DNA of 64,000 nucleotides from Candidatus Methanimicrococcus labiotermitis (GTDB lineage Archaea; Halobacteriota; Methanosarcinia; Methanosarcinales; Methanosarcinaceae): NCBI GenBank assembly GCA_009784005.1, contig WRCE01000006.1, positions 1 to 64,000 of the forward strand, read 5' to 3'. Shown piece by piece: positions 1 to 9,399 of this stretch (position 1 is its first letter; each line of letters starts with the position of its first letter). The notes under the pieces were generated by a model. It saw only the letters and a program-made list of their open reading frames with translations, ran no database searches and was not told where the DNA came from. The position numbers and the translations under genes were made by a program.

Positions 1-1467
1 CTGAGGGAGCAGCTTTGTAATAATCACTTCCTTTTCGCGGCGTTTTTTCAAATCGTCCTGCTTGCCGAGATAGGTTTTCATCTTGCGGCCGACTTCTTTG
101 ACGGCCAGCTGAATTTCTTCTTCGATGATGTCAATGCCGGCGATCGCGTCTTTGGATTCGGATGTGAACGGCACGTTTGTGGACGCGATGTGCACCAAAA
201 TGACGAACGGGCCGAACGGCACGCCGCCGCCGGGCTGGCTGATGCCGTATTGCTTCCACTTGATGCTTTCAATCGCTTGCGTGGCAGCGCAGGCGCCCTG
301 CTGGTACAAAAGAGGCACGCGGTTGGCGAAACGCATGATCTGCGCTTTCTCTTCTTTCGGGAAATTGCCGCCGTAAGCGACACCGACTTCTATCACGAAC
401 GGATTGCCGGAATAGATGGCGGGTTTACGGGCGGATGTCGCGATAAAGTCAACGCTGAACTCTTTTTTCAAACCGCGGTAAATCAAGTCTTCTGTAATCG
501 GCGACAAACAATTCGTGGACGGCGCCATGATTTTTGCCTTCTTAAAAGCGTTTAGGAGTTTGACGGCGTCGTTTCGGCCCATTTCGCGCGGGTCTGTTTC
601 CTTATCAAGCCCCGCCGCGTCACAGATTTCATCCGCCGTTTGAAGCCCGATTTTTGAAAAAGAATAGCGTAAAAAGGGTGCGAGTTTTTGGCGCTCCGTG
701 TTTTGAAGCATCTTTATAAGCGTTCCAAGCTCAATGCCGTGCGGGTGGGGCAACACTTCTTCCGCTTGCGCCGGAATTTCATCTGTCGCGCGGTCAAAAA
801 GAATTTCATTGCCGTCGGGCTCAATGAGGCGGACACGGGCATGAGGATTGATAATCGCTGTCGATTTCAAATATTCATAAACGGATTGCTTCCGCCCCTT
901 GACATAAGATGCCGCCATTTCGATTTCGATACGCGTGCCGTGGGGCCGCTCCCAGTCCACCGTCTTGTCTTCCAAAATCGAAGGCTCGTTGGTGCTCGTA
1001 TCGATCATGAGTTCATAATAATGCGCCGGCGTTTTGTGGTCAACACGGGAAATGATTTTAGTGGATTTGCCGGCCGTGATTTGAGAATAGAGAACCGCCG
1101 CGGAAATACCTATACCCTGCTGCCCGCGGCTTTGCTTCAGCGCATGAAAGCGGGACCCGTAAAGCAACTTCGCAAAAACCTTCGGAATCTGCTCCTTCAC
1201 GATACCCGGCCCGTTGTCTTCAATAATAATCGTCAAATAATCGCCGTCGCCGCGGTTAATTTGAACCATAATATCCGGCAAATACCCCGCTTCTTCACAG
1301 GCGTCAAGTGAATTATCCACCGCTTCCTTCACCGTCGTAATCAAAGCGCGCGGCGCCGAATCAAACCCGAGAATATGACGATTCTTTTCAAAGAACTCAG
1401 CAACACTGATTGATTTTTGCCGTTTGGCCAACTCTTCGGCAATGGGGGCTTGGTTGAATTCTTCCAT
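1..1467 (-). CDS. top6B: DNA topoisomerase VI subunit B, 5' part (runs off the left edge)
   Basis: This is the ATPase subunit of the type IIB topoisomerase that decatenates and relaxes archaeal DNA with Top6A. The frame is open from the ATG at 1467 to base 1, giving 489 codons of a protein usually about 600 residues long, so the C-terminal end lies outside the window. The GHKL nucleotide-binding motifs are clear: [11 protein letters not shown] (N-box, residues 46-56), DNGPG (84-88) and [10 protein letters not shown] (113-122). The start is set by a GGAG ribosome site just upstream (ctcaggagtttttt before ATG). The first residues, [16 protein letters not shown], look typical of the family. Top6A is not visible here. 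It normally lies next to top6B and would be to the left of base 1. Confidence 0.95.
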   Translation of the reverse strand, partial: MEEFNQAPIAEELAKRQKSISVAEFFEKNRHILGFDSAPRALITTVKEAVDNSLDACEEAGYLPDIMVQINRGDGDYLTIIIEDNGPGIVKEQIPKVFAKLLYGSRFHALKQSRGQQGIGISAAVLYSQITAGKSTKIISRVDHKTPAHYYELMIDTSTNEPSILEDKTVDWERPHGTRIEIEMAASYVKGRKQSVYEYLKSTAIINPHARVRLIEPDGNEILFDRATDEIPAQAEEVLPHPHGIELGTLIKMLQNTERQKLAPFLRYSFSKIGLQTADEICDAAGLDKETDPREMGRNDAVKLLNAFKKAKIMAPSTNCLSPITEDLIYRGLKKEFSVDFIATSARKPAIYSGNPFVIEVGVAYGGNFPKEEKAQIMRFANRVPLLYQQGACAATQAIESIKWKQYGISQPGGGVPFGPFVILVHIASTNVPFTSESKDAIAGIDIIEEEIQLAVKEVGRKMKTYLGKQDDLKKRREKEVIITKLLPQ

Positions 1468-1754
1468 AAAAAACTCCTGAGTTACGAAAAATCTTGAAAA
1501 AAATATGTCCATTTGTGCGAATGATGCTTAATTGTACAATGAATAAGTTGTAGGAGGTATAAAAACATTCATAAATGAAGGCGTGAAGCATGAAACGCAA
1601 AGCATGAAACGCAAAGCATGAAACGCGAAACGTGAAACGTGAAACATAAATTTCGTATTGATTGACAACTCTCCATTTTCGATGAATCAATAGCGTAAAA
1701 CACCTGCTTTTTCATAATTTTTTGAAGGAGTGTTTTCTTTTTTGTTTTCACAGA

Positions 1755-1826
1755 AAGTTCAAGTACGACCGCAATTTCGGATTTCGGTAGCGAAGCGGAC
1801 GAAAGACGAAAATGCGGCGCACGACT
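1755..1826. repeat. 72-bp palindromic repeat, copy A
   Basis: A near-identical 72-bp sequence recurs at 2177-2248 in the same orientation. Internally it is an imperfect inverted repeat whose arms (CGCAATTTCGGATTTCGG and the matching GACGAAAATGCGG side) fold around a GCGAAGC apex, a sequence known to form a very stable mini-hairpin. It lies in non-coding DNA. Confidence 0.75.
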
Positions 1827-1950
1827 TATTCTCATCAATATCATCATCAATATTAACTGACAATAGACAGACAATAGACTGAAAATAGACTGAAAATAAA
1901 CCGGTAACAGCATCAACATCAACATCAGCATCAGCAAATAATGAAAATAG

Positions 1951-2006
1951 CCGTTCATTCCGATTCCGTTCTTCGCTGCGCTCAGACCGGAATTCGTAAT
2001 GAACGG
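1951..2006. repeat. 56-bp imperfect palindrome
   Basis: The arms CCGTTCATT..CGATTCCG and CGGAATTCG..AATGAACGG are inverted copies of each other around a central segment of about 20 nt. The element differs in sequence from the 72-bp repeats on either side but sits between them. It could be a structured mobile remnant or a terminator. Confidence 0.65.
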
Positions 2007-2176
2007 TCGGTTTGAGGAGTTAAAAGAGAATAAAAAAATGAAACACCAATTCGTTCGTTTTATTCAAACCCGAACGCCGCTTTTCCAAAAACCTGAAAGA
2101 TAAGTTTCGGGAAAAGGGGCGTTCCCTTTTCTTATTTTTTGAAGAAGGGGGTGTTTCATTTTTCTCATTCCTTGAA

Positions 2177-2248
2177 AAGTTCAAGTACGACCGCAATTTC
2201 GGATTTCGGTAGCGAAGCGGACGAAAGACGAAAATGCGGCGCACGACT
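2177..2248. repeat. 72-bp palindromic repeat, copy B
   Basis: This is a direct copy of 1755-1826 with the same internal palindrome and GCGAAGC apex. Flanking sequence differs apart from similar T-rich stretches, so the repeated unit is well delimited. Confidence 0.75.
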
Positions 2249-2404
2249 ATTCTTCTCAAAAATTTAATCATAAATTTTTATCATAAATTCTTTCATAATT
2301 TGTTGTTCAGTTTTTCGTTTCCATTTCTTTTCGTGACTGTATGATGAATGTTTTTTCATATGTTGCGAAAGTATTAATGAAATAAACAAATAACAGATAG
2401 CAAA

Positions 2405-2502
2405 TAAGCGAATAGCAGTAAGCGAATAGCAGTAAGCGAATAGCAGTAAGCGAATAGCAGTAAGCGAATAACAGTAAGCGAACAACAGTAAGCGAATAAC
2501 AG
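2405..2502. repeat. 14-bp tandem array upstream of the marker-4 gene
   Basis: About seven copies of gcgaatagcagtaa are visible, the last ones drifting to gcgaataacagtaa. The array ends only 7 bases before the next start codon, so it replaces the normal ribosome-binding region. Confidence 0.85.
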
Positions 2503-2509
2503 GGATACA

Positions 2510-3253
2510 ATGATTTCAGCCCGTTCTTTATTTCCGGTTCTTAACGGCGACCGCGTCGCCGAAAAATCAAACCAAAGCGTTATTCTTTTAGAAAAGAATG
2601 AACCGGAAGAAACATACAACGAGATAAAAAAGCGGTACGGCATCGACAAAATCTTCCGCTTATCCGTGTTTTTGACCGCCAAAGGTGTCTTAATTTTTTC
2701 GGCGCCGTCAGGCCCCGATATGAATGAAACGCCGGATGACCTTCTTTTTTGTTCCCACGAAGGAGCTTTCGTTATGAAACGTTTGGGAATCACTCCATTT
2801 ATAGGCGTCATCTCCGGCGGCCGAAAAGGCGATGTCGGGCGGAACGCAACGGTTGACAAAACGATTCAAGACGCGGACGCGGTCACAAAAATTCTGGCAC
2901 AGGAACAAATGCCGTCTGAAAATTATACGATTTTGATTGAAGACGCCGTCAAAGAAGCGAATTTCCTGATATGCCCCGACAGCCTGTCCGGCGAAATGAT
3001 CCTGAAAACAGCGGCCGGCGTCGGTGAAGGACGGGAAATCGGAAATGTTTTGCTTTTGAAAAGGAAGGGCGGAGGCAGCGAAGGAAGCGGCAGCGGTAGT
3101 GGCGGCAGCGGCGGCAGCGGTAGCGGCAACGACGACAGCGGCAGCGACAACGACGGCAGTAGCCGCGACGTGCCCTTTTTCCTTGAGCAGCTGACAAAAA
3201 AAGCAGACCCCGATGATTTAAAAATATTAAAAGAAGCTTTAGAGACATTATGA
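2510..3253 (+). CDS. Phosphotransacetylase-like methanogenesis marker protein 4 (MtxX-like), probable
   Basis: A 247-residue protein. The segments ISGGRKGDVGR (about residues 101-111), IEDAVKEANFLICPDSLSG and GEGREIGNVLL match the pattern of phosphate acyltransferase-like proteins. The GGRKGDVGR and PDSLSG segments recall methanogenesis marker protein 4, a PTA relative of unknown reaction found in methanogens. Residues about 186-220 are a Gly/Ser/Asp low-complexity stretch encoded by a ggcagcggtagc-type repeat, followed by a short conserved-looking tail (RDVPFFLEQL). The 14-bp tandem array ends right at the start codon, so no ribosome site is visible and the N-terminus may be shortened. I am fairly sure of the PTA-like fold and less sure of the marker-4 assignment. 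Confidence 0.6.
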   Translation: MISARSLFPVLNGDRVAEKSNQSVILLEKNEPEETYNEIKKRYGIDKIFRLSVFLTAKGVLIFSAPSGPDMNETPDDLLFCSHEGAFVMKRLGITPFIGVISGGRKGDVGRNATVDKTIQDADAVTKILAQEQMPSENYTILIEDAVKEANFLICPDSLSGEMILKTAAGVGEGREIGNVLLLKRKGGGSEGSGSGSGGSGGSGSGNDDSGSDNDGSSRDVPFFLEQLTKKADPDDLKILKEALETL

Positions 3254-3345
3254 AACTTTGAAACATCATGAAGAAGCTTTGAAACATTATGAAAAAGCTT
3301 ATGAACCATCATGAAGAAGCTTTGAAACATTATTATGAAGATGGT
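3252..3345. repeat. Imperfect tandem repeat between marker-4 gene and pepD
   Basis: Units around catgaagaagctttgaaa are repeated three to four times with small indels directly after the stop codon. No gene is present. Confidence 0.6.
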
Positions 3346-3388
3346 GCTTTTGAAAAATTATTAGGACGAAGGAACGGGATGAATAAAT

Positions 3389-5341
3389 ATGCAGGAAGCC
3401 GAAACCACAAATGAAAAAATAAACCGTCAATCTTCTGATTTTAATAAAGTTTTATTCTTTTTTGAAGAAATCTCAAAGATTCCGCGCTGTTCTAAAAACG
3501 AAGAGCGGATCGCTTCTCTCCTTGAAGATTTCGGAAAGGTGAAAGGTTTTGAAACAAAAAGGGACCGTTACAATAACGTTTTAATCAAAGTCCCCGCGAC
3601 CGCCGGATACGAAGACGCGCCGCCCGTCGTTTTACAATCCCATATGGACATGGTCTGCGAAAAAGCAGACGGCAGCCCTCACGATTTTTCAAAAGACGGC
3701 ATTTCTTTGTCTTACGTCACCGAAAACGATATTCCGTACTTAACGGCGAACGGGACGACACTTGGCGCCGACAACGGCATCGGAATCGCTTATTCAATGG
3801 CGATTGCCGCGTCATCGGAAATCCCTCACCCGCCTTTGGAATTGCTTATCACAACAGATGAAGAAGCAGGGATGACAGGCGCGCAAGGCATGGAAGACGA
3901 TTTCATTTCAGCGGAAATACTGCTGAATTTGGACTCGGAAAAAGACGGCGTCATCATCATCGGTTGCGCCGGCGGAACACAAATCGGGTTCAAAAAACAG
4001 ATCCTGACGGAAAACGCTTGTGTGAATGATGAGGAAGCAGCAGCAGGGGCAGCAGCAGGCAAGGCAGCAGCAGGGGCAGCAGCAGGCAAAACAGCAGGCG
4101 ATAACGATGATGAGACTGACGACGATGCCGACGATGAAAACGACGACGATGAAACCGATGACGACGATGCCGATGATGAGACTGAAGAAAACGATGGTAA
4201 AACCGGTCAAAAAACTCTGAAAGACGCTTGCGTCGGCCCGTCTGCTTATACTTTAACCGTTGCCGGCCTGCTCGGCGGCCATTCGGGAACTGAAATTCAC
4301 GTTGGCCGCGGCAACGCCAACCGTATTTTAATTAATTTCCTGAGAACCGTTCATGAACAATATCCTCTCAACTGTTTAAAAATAGTAAGAATGAAAGGCG
4401 GCGGCGCCCACAACGCTATCCCCCGATATGCGGAATGTCTGTTTATGACAACGGTTCCGTTCAAAACACTGATAGCGGAAAGTGAAAACTATGCCGCCGC
4501 GATTCTGTCGGATCCGGGTTTTAACGACGCGGGGTTGACGGTGACCGTGACTGAAGCGGATTTGTCAAATGAAGATGACTGCCTGAAATCCTTCTCTACA
4601 AAAAATACAGAACAGTTGATTCAGTTCATCTCATCCGTTCAAACAGGCGTTTTTGAAATGTCGTCAAGGGCCTCGAATTTGGTGTGGGTATCGGGGAATT
4701 TGGCGGTTGTCAGGACGCGGACGCCTGCCGAACTTCTTGTGTGTCGTATTGAAGGCCGTGATGGAAACGATGACGGCAGAAGTGATGAGGGCAGTGATGA
4801 AGGCAGTGATGAGGGCAGTGGTAGAAATTGTGACGAAGGCAGTGATGAAGGCCATAAAGGTCATTCCGAAACCGAATCCTTTGAACCCGATGCCGGCGCG
4901 GCAGAATCAAAAATGGAATTGGAAATCATTTACAGTCTGCGTTCCGGCGGCGAGTCCGAATTGAAAAATAAAATCAAAGAAATGATGGCTTTGGCCGACC
5001 GTTTCCGTTTCAATTTTGAAATGTCGCATTCATACGCGCCGTGGGAGCCGGATTTTAATTCAGAATTATTGAAAAAGTGTCAGGCAGTGTACCGGAAAAC
5101 GTTTGGAGCGGACGCGAAAGCGACGGCGATTCACGCCGGTCTTGAATGCGGCGTTTTTCGCAAGAAGTATCCGACCATGCAAATGGTTTCCATCGGCCCC
5201 GATATCATCGGCGCGCACACGCCATCGGAAAAGATGAATTTGGTCGCCGCCGAAAACGTATGGGTGTATTTGAAAGAGATTTTAAAATCATTCGGCGCCG
5301 AATCGGACGAAACAGAAACGGGCGAAATTGAGTCTGCCTAA
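3389..5341 (+). CDS. pepD: Xaa-His dipeptidase-type peptidase (M20C, PepD family) with two low-complexity inserts
   Basis: A cytoplasmic metallo-dipeptidase of 650 residues. Family members are about 480 long. Metal-binding and catalytic motifs are in place: LQSHMDMVCEK (H85, D87), TTLGADNGIG (D128), TTDEEAGMTGA (E158/E159) and LLNLDSEKDG (D182). The excess length is two inserts. One at about residues 214-275 is alanine-rich and then almost purely Asp/Glu/Thr. The other, near 455-505, is Gly/Ser/Asp/Glu-rich. Both are coded by short tandem units such as gcagcagg and gatgagggcagt. The conserved core resumes after each insert, so the inserts probably form surface loops. The catalytic signature is intact and I expect an active enzyme. 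Confidence 0.9.
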   Translation: MQEAETTNEKINRQSSDFNKVLFFFEEISKIPRCSKNEERIASLLEDFGKVKGFETKRDRYNNVLIKVPATAGYEDAPPVVLQSHMDMVCEKADGSPHDFSKDGISLSYVTENDIPYLTANGTTLGADNGIGIAYSMAIAASSEIPHPPLELLITTDEEAGMTGAQGMEDDFISAEILLNLDSEKDGVIIIGCAGGTQIGFKKQILTENACVNDEEAAAGAAAGKAAAGAAAGKTAGDNDDETDDDADDENDDDETDDDDADDETEENDGKTGQKTLKDACVGPSAYTLTVAGLLGGHSGTEIHVGRGNANRILINFLRTVHEQYPLNCLKIVRMKGGGAHNAIPRYAECLFMTTVPFKTLIAESENYAAAILSDPGFNDAGLTVTVTEADLSNEDDCLKSFSTKNTEQLIQFISSVQTGVFEMSSRASNLVWVSGNLAVVRTRTPAELLVCRIEGRDGNDDGRSDEGSDEGSDEGSGRNCDEGSDEGHKGHSETESFEPDAGAAESKMELEIIYSLRSGGESELKNKIKEMMALADRFRFNFEMSHSYAPWEPDFNSELLKKCQAVYRKTFGADAKATAIHAGLECGVFRKKYPTMQMVSIGPDIIGAHTPSEKMNLVAAENVWVYLKEILKSFGAESDETETGEIESA

Positions 5342-5344
5342 GCT

Positions 5345-5750
5345 GCCAAGCTGCCAAATTGACAAGTTACCAAGTTGGAAAGTTACCAAGTTGGAAAGTT
5401 ACCAAGTTGGCAAGTTGACAAGTTACCAAGTTGACAAGTTACCAAGTTGACAAGTTACCAAGTTGACAAGTTACCAAGTTGACAAGTTACCAAGTTGACA
5501 AGTTACCAAGTTGGCAAGTTACCAAGTTGACAAGTTACCAAGTTGACAAGTTACCAAGTTGACAAGTTACTAAGTTGGCAAGTTACCAAGTTGGCAAGTT
5601 ACCGAGTTGACAAGTTACCAAGTCGGCAATGTTACCAAGCAGCCAAGTTGCCAAGTTGGCAAGTTACCGAGTTGACAAGTTACCAAATTGACAAGTTACC
5701 AAGTTGGCAAGTTACCAAGTTGGCAAGTTACCAAGTTGCCAAATCTGCCA
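5345..5750. repeat. 16-bp minisatellite (caagttaccaagttga/g)
   Basis: About 25 copies of a 16-bp unit, caagttaccaagttga or its variant with ttgg, fill the gap between pepD and pth2. Both unit types are interspersed and a few copies are decayed (gccaagttg, gtcggcaatg). No coding capacity is supported. Confidence 0.95.
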
Positions 5751-5848
5751 AATCTGCCTCATCTGAGAACAGGCGTAAAGTTCTTTGGTTTTATTTTTAT
5801 AGTTGGTCCGCCGTTCTTTTGAATCGAACAAACGCGGAGGAAAGGAAA

Positions 5849-6196
5849 ATGGGCGAATATAAGCAGTGCATTGTGATGCGCATGGATTTGAAGCTGTCAC
5901 CCGGGAAGCTTGCCGTACAAGTCGCGCATGCCGCGGTTTCGGCGGCGGAGTGGACAGACAAAAGAGAGCTGGACGCTTGGAAAGCCGGCGGGCAGAAAAA
6001 GGTTGTCCTAAAGGCCGCCAATCTTCAAGAACTCTTTGAGCTGAAAGAAAAAGCAAGACGGGAAGGGTTGCCGACAGCATTGATAACTGACGCGGGGCGA
6101 ACGGAAATTGAGCCGGGAACAATCACGGTCCTCGGCATCGGGCCGGCGCAGGAAGAAAAAATCGATAAGATTACCGGCCATTTAAAAATGCTCTGA
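5849..6196 (+). CDS. pth2: Peptidyl-tRNA hydrolase, archaeal/eukaryotic type (Pth2)
   Basis: Releases peptides from peptidyl-tRNA that has dropped off the ribosome. The protein is 115 residues, the normal Pth2 length. Family segments are plain: [46 protein letters not shown] and [12 protein letters not shown]. The open frame continues far upstream through the minisatellite, but the ATG at 5849 follows gcggaggaaaggaaa, a good ribosome site, and gives the family N-terminus, so I use it. truD follows 40 bases later on the same strand, so the two may be co-transcribed as a tRNA-related pair. Confidence 0.95.
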   Translation: MGEYKQCIVMRMDLKLSPGKLAVQVAHAAVSAAEWTDKRELDAWKAGGQKKVVLKAANLQELFELKEKARREGLPTALITDAGRTEIEPGTITVLGIGPAQEEKIDKITGHLKML

Positions 6197-6236
6197 TAAA
6201 AAATACAGGGGCAGCACAAGCATACAAGGCACAAAC

Positions 6237-7580
6237 ATGAACAATATTCAAGTACCTGCATTGGAAAAAGAAATCGGAATCGACCTTTACTCTACCGATA
6301 CACCGGGTGTCAAAGGTTTTCTCAGGTATCGCCCCGAAGATTTTAAAGTGACCGAGATTTCCAATTATTCTTATGAAGAAAACGACGTGATTGACAAGAA
6401 TCGCCGTTACCTGATGACGGAAGTCACCAAAACAAACTGGGACACAAACCACTTTTTGAAAGCTTATTCAAGCGCTCTCGGCATCAGCCATAAGAGAGTG
6501 ACTTACGCCGGGACGAAGGACAAAAAAGCCGTCACGGTTCAAAAAATGAGTCTTTACGATGTCACGAAAGAACAGGTTGAGAACGTTCGCTTGAAAGACG
6601 TTTCCGTCCGCGTCCTCGGCCGGTCTCAAAATCCGATCGGGCTTGGCGATTTGGAAGGGAATGAGTTTGAAATCATTATCCGAAACATCGATCTGCCGGC
6701 GGATGAAACGAAAGCGGCTGTTGACCAAACAACCGCCGAGATTCAAAAAGCGGGCGGCGTTCCCAACTTTTTCGGCATACAGCGATTCGGCGCGAAACGG
6801 CCGCTGACGCATCTCGTTGGCGCCGACATTTTGAAAGGCGATTTGGAAAAGGCCGTGATGAGATATTTGGCAGAAGTGCACCCGGGCGAACCCGAGGACA
6901 CGAAAGACGTTCGCGCCCGGCTGGGCGAATCCAAAGACTTCAAAAGAGCCGTCGCGGAATTCCCTGCCCATCTGGGACACGAAAAAGCGCTCCTCAGTCA
7001 TCTGATCGCGCGCCCCGGCGATTACAAGGGCGCGTTCATGATTTTGCCGAAAAACCTTTACACCATGTTTATACACGCTTATCAGTCATGGCTATTCAAC
7101 CGAATCATTTGCGAACGGCTGAGAAGCGGCCTGTCCTTAAACGCCGCCGCCCTCGGCGATATCGTTTGTTACCGCGGGAAAGACAAAATGCCCGACTCCG
7201 GCCGCTTAGAAAAAGTTGACGCAGAAAACATTGACGGCATCAACGCCCTATTAAAACGAAAGCGCGCGTTCATCACGGCGCCTCTTTTCGGTTCAGAAAC
7301 CCCTCTCGCCGACGGGCCGATGGGAGAAATCGAGCGCCGGCTGATTGAAGAAACCGGATTCACGGCAGAAGATTTCAAGGCGCCCGCCTTCCCCGAAGTC
7401 GCGTCAAAAGGACTTCGCAAAGAAATCTTGCTGGAAGCCGAGCCCGCCGTCTCCGTTGAGCCGGATGAGTTTTTTGAAGGAAAAACAGCCGTTGTACTGG
7501 GATTCAAGTTACCGAGAGGGAGTTACGCGACAACGGTTTTAAGGGAATATATGAAGGCGGATCCGCTGGATATGAGCTGA
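6237..7580 (+). CDS. truD: tRNA pseudouridine(13) synthase TruD
   Basis: Isomerises uridine 13 of tRNA to pseudouridine. The 447-residue protein has the TruD signature YAGTKDKKAVTVQ with the catalytic Asp at residue 95, preceded by NHFLKAYSSALGISHKRVTYA. The later segment GGVPNFFGIQRFG is the second family signature. The insertion domain typical of TruD follows. The length is normal for archaeal members. Downstream of pth2 on the same strand. Confidence 0.95.
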   Translation: MNNIQVPALEKEIGIDLYSTDTPGVKGFLRYRPEDFKVTEISNYSYEENDVIDKNRRYLMTEVTKTNWDTNHFLKAYSSALGISHKRVTYAGTKDKKAVTVQKMSLYDVTKEQVENVRLKDVSVRVLGRSQNPIGLGDLEGNEFEIIIRNIDLPADETKAAVDQTTAEIQKAGGVPNFFGIQRFGAKRPLTHLVGADILKGDLEKAVMRYLAEVHPGEPEDTKDVRARLGESKDFKRAVAEFPAHLGHEKALLSHLIARPGDYKGAFMILPKNLYTMFIHAYQSWLFNRIICERLRSGLSLNAAALGDIVCYRGKDKMPDSGRLEKVDAENIDGINALLKRKRAFITAPLFGSETPLADGPMGEIERRLIEETGFTAEDFKAPAFPEVASKGLRKEILLEAEPAVSVEPDEFFEGKTAVVLGFKLPRGSYATTVLREYMKADPLDMS

Positions 7581-7599
7581 TTAAAAAAACTTTATATTT

Positions 7600-7735
7600 T
7601 TCGTCTTCCGTTTTTTTCGTCTTCTTCCGCTTTCTTTTTTTCGTCTTCTTCCGCCTTCTTTTTATTCTTCGTCTTCCGCTTTCTTTTTATTCTTTGTCTT
7701 CCGCTTTCTTTTTATTCTTCGTCTTCCGCTTTACT
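7600..7735. repeat. Degenerate array tcttccgctttctttttattcttcg
   Basis: About five copies of a 25-27 bp T/C-rich unit lie between the convergent truD and mptD genes and run into the 3' end of mptD. The T-rich runs could help termination of truD. Confidence 0.8.
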
Positions 7736-8150
7736 CTTCTTCCACTTTATCAATTTTCATAAGCGGATAACCGAGTTTTTCATCATATTCCATCGAAGCG
7801 AAAGCGCGAACAGAATTGTACTTGATGACAACGCGAACGGTCAGCATGATTCCTTTTAATTCCGTGTATCCAAAGGTTTCATTCAGTTCCTCTTTGACGC
7901 GTTTTTCATCAATCTTAACGCTGACGGATTCGACGTAAGGCTGAGCGCCAATGCTGTTTTTGATCGCGTCTTCCATAGGGGCGATGCCGGAAAGAGAAAG
8001 AGGGGCGCCGACGAACTGGTGATAAAGGGAGCCGAGTTTGATACCCGCCTCAAAAAGAGCATTGTCCCGTTCGGTCGGGGTTGAATGGTTTGAATGAATT
8101 GAATGGTTAGAATGATTAGAATGGTTTGAATGATTTGAATTTGACGCCAA
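7731..8150 (-). CDS. mptD: Dihydroneopterin aldolase, archaeal MptD family
   Basis: Predicted to cleave 7,8-dihydroneopterin in tetrahydromethanopterin (methanogenic C1 carrier) synthesis. The 139-residue product contains the family blocks ERDNALFEAGIKLGSLYHQF, AIKNSIGAQPYVE and NETFGYTELKGIMLTV. The start is TTG at 8150, chosen because the strong site GGAGGTG lies 5 bases upstream. This means the first ~25 residues, a run of Ser-Asn-His repeats encoded by an intragenic tandem repeat, are translated. The conserved domain begins after them. The gene is 15 bases downstream of the archaetidylserine synthase gene on the same strand and is probably co-transcribed with it. I recognise the family from its motifs and have no structure-based check. 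Confidence 0.8.
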   Translation of the reverse strand: MASNSNHSNHSNHSNHSIHSNHSTPTERDNALFEAGIKLGSLYHQFVGAPLSLSGIAPMEDAIKNSIGAQPYVESVSVKIDEKRVKEELNETFGYTELKGIMLTVRVVIKYNSVRAFASMEYDEKLGYPLMKIDKVEEE

Positions 8151-8165
8151 CCGAACACCTCCGAA

Positions 8166-8855
8166 TCAGAGTCGGACGGAGTCTTTCTTCCATATCAGGC
8201 CGGCAAGCGGAGACAGCAGGTAAAACAGCATCAACAGGAACAAAATCCCGGGGAAAATGATGAGGCCGCTGACAAATACGGATATGATCGTTCCCGAAAA
8301 GAGGATAATCAAAAGAATGAAGATGAATTTCTTCATGATTTTCGGGTAAGGGGCGGTGCTGACCATTAACAGTGACAAAATGAACAAAATGATGTAAATC
8401 AACACGTTGCTGAAGGGGATTTCAAAGGCGGCGGATGCCTCTAAGTAGAAAATCGTCATGACTGCCAAAAAAACACAGGCGGCAGTGATCGGAATTCCCG
8501 AGTAAACAGGCGTTTGAGGCGGGAAAGCGTTGTAACGCGCCAGCCGGTAGATACCGCAGATGACATAAAAGCAAACGAAAAGAACAGAAATCAATTCTCC
8601 GCTCATGCAATAAATGAGAATGGCAGGCGCAACGCCAAAAGAGACGGCATCCACTAACGAATCAATATGGGCGCCGAGCGGGCCGCTTGAGGTTTTTCGG
8701 GCGACATATCCGTCAATGCCGTCCGCTGCCGCCGCAACCAAAAGACAGGCTGCCGCAATACCGAATGATCCGCTGAACGTGAAAAAGATAGAAGCCATCC
8801 CAAAAAGAAGATTAATAATTGAGACGAAGTCCGGTGCTTTTAAGAGATGCGACAC
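8166..8855 (-). CDS. pssA: CDP-archaeol serine transferase (archaetidylserine synthase, PssA family)
   Basis: An integral-membrane CDP-alcohol phosphatidyltransferase of 229 residues that would make the ether-lipid headgroup archaetidylserine. The metal/CDP motif is visible as D45-G-I-D48-G-Y-V-A-R53 followed by G61, D65 and D69 (DGYVARK, GAHIDSLVDAVSFG). The SLVDAVSFGVAP stretch favours serine as acceptor over glycerol or inositol. About seven hydrophobic segments follow. The start is GTG at 8855. No strong ribosome site is visible, but an ATATATAT box about 25 bases upstream suggests a leaderless transcript. Confidence 0.85.
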   Translation of the reverse strand: MSHLLKAPDFVSIINLLFGMASIFFTFSGSFGIAAACLLVAAAADGIDGYVARKTSSGPLGAHIDSLVDAVSFGVAPAILIYCMSGELISVLFVCFYVICGIYRLARYNAFPPQTPVYSGIPITAACVFLAVMTIFYLEASAAFEIPFSNVLIYIILFILSLLMVSTAPYPKIMKKFIFILLIILFSGTIISVFVSGLIIFPGILFLLMLFYLLSPLAGLIWKKDSVRL

Positions 8856-9126
8856 CTTAATACATTACGTTGTATCCCATATATATTCTTCGTATTTCTC
8901 AATTGATTTTTTTTAAATACAAAATCCGATGAATAAAAAACAGCATCATATAAGACACTGAAACTCAGCGTTCGTGCCGGCAATGAACTAAAAAAATCAT
9001 AAAAATCATAAAAATCATAAAAAAAGCAATTTTATGAACTTTCCTTAATTGTCATTGATGAATCAAATTGTTTATTATTTTGCCAATATTATACTCGTTA
9101 ATTTTAGCAAATGGTTTTAAATACTA

Positions 9127-9390
9127 TTACTTATTATTTTTATTTGTGTGCCTATGCAGGCGGAATTTAATTTTTAAAAATGATTTTGCAGGGTCCGTTA
9201 CCCCTATAAAAAACGTAACGCCGGAGTTTTTTAACGAATGACGGACGGCTTTTGAACGCTTCGATGAAGCCGTTTTTTGATACGCAATGAATTCTCTGCG
9301 GGAAAGGGATGTATCCTTGATACAGCCCTCGCATTTATCGCGCGGAAAACTTATTGCTGAATTTTCTACATCTTCGGCCATTTTATTCAC
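9127..9390 (-). CDS. Doubtful small hypothetical protein
   Basis: An 87-residue frame (GTG at 9390, first ATG at 9381) with a charged, lysine-rich composition. No ribosome site precedes either start and I recognise no family. It contains two cysteines in a DKCEGC segment. It is kept only because its composition is less repeat-like than other spurious frames in the region. Confidence 0.2.
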   Translation of the reverse strand: MNKMAEDVENSAISFPRDKCEGCIKDTSLSRREFIAYQKTASSKRSKAVRHSLKNSGVTFFIGVTDPAKSFLKIKFRLHRHTNKNNK

Positions 9391-9399
9391 TATTTAAAA

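Larger units (their letters stand above)
1468..2509. other. Repeat-rich intergenic region
   Basis: No convincing gene lies between top6B and the next gene. The stretch holds a degenerate array built on gcatgaaacgcaaa (about 1577-1646), two copies of a 72-bp palindromic repeat, a separate 56-bp palindrome and a 14-bp tandem array. The open frames here are repeat translations with no ribosome site. Promoters for the two flanking divergent genes must lie here, but I cannot place them with confidence. Confidence 0.7.

Noticed and set aside
2264-2510. Tyr/Leu-rich minus-strand proteins upstream of the marker-4 gene
   Set aside because: Translations of the 14-bp array. No independent evidence.
4026-4220. 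Gln/Met-rich frame inside pepD
   Set aside because: Shadow of the repeat-coded acidic insert in another frame.
5543-5848. In-frame N-terminal extension of Pth2 through the minisatellite
   Set aside because: The frame is open only because the 16-bp unit lacks stops in it. A good ribosome site precedes ATG 5849 and the family N-terminus begins there.
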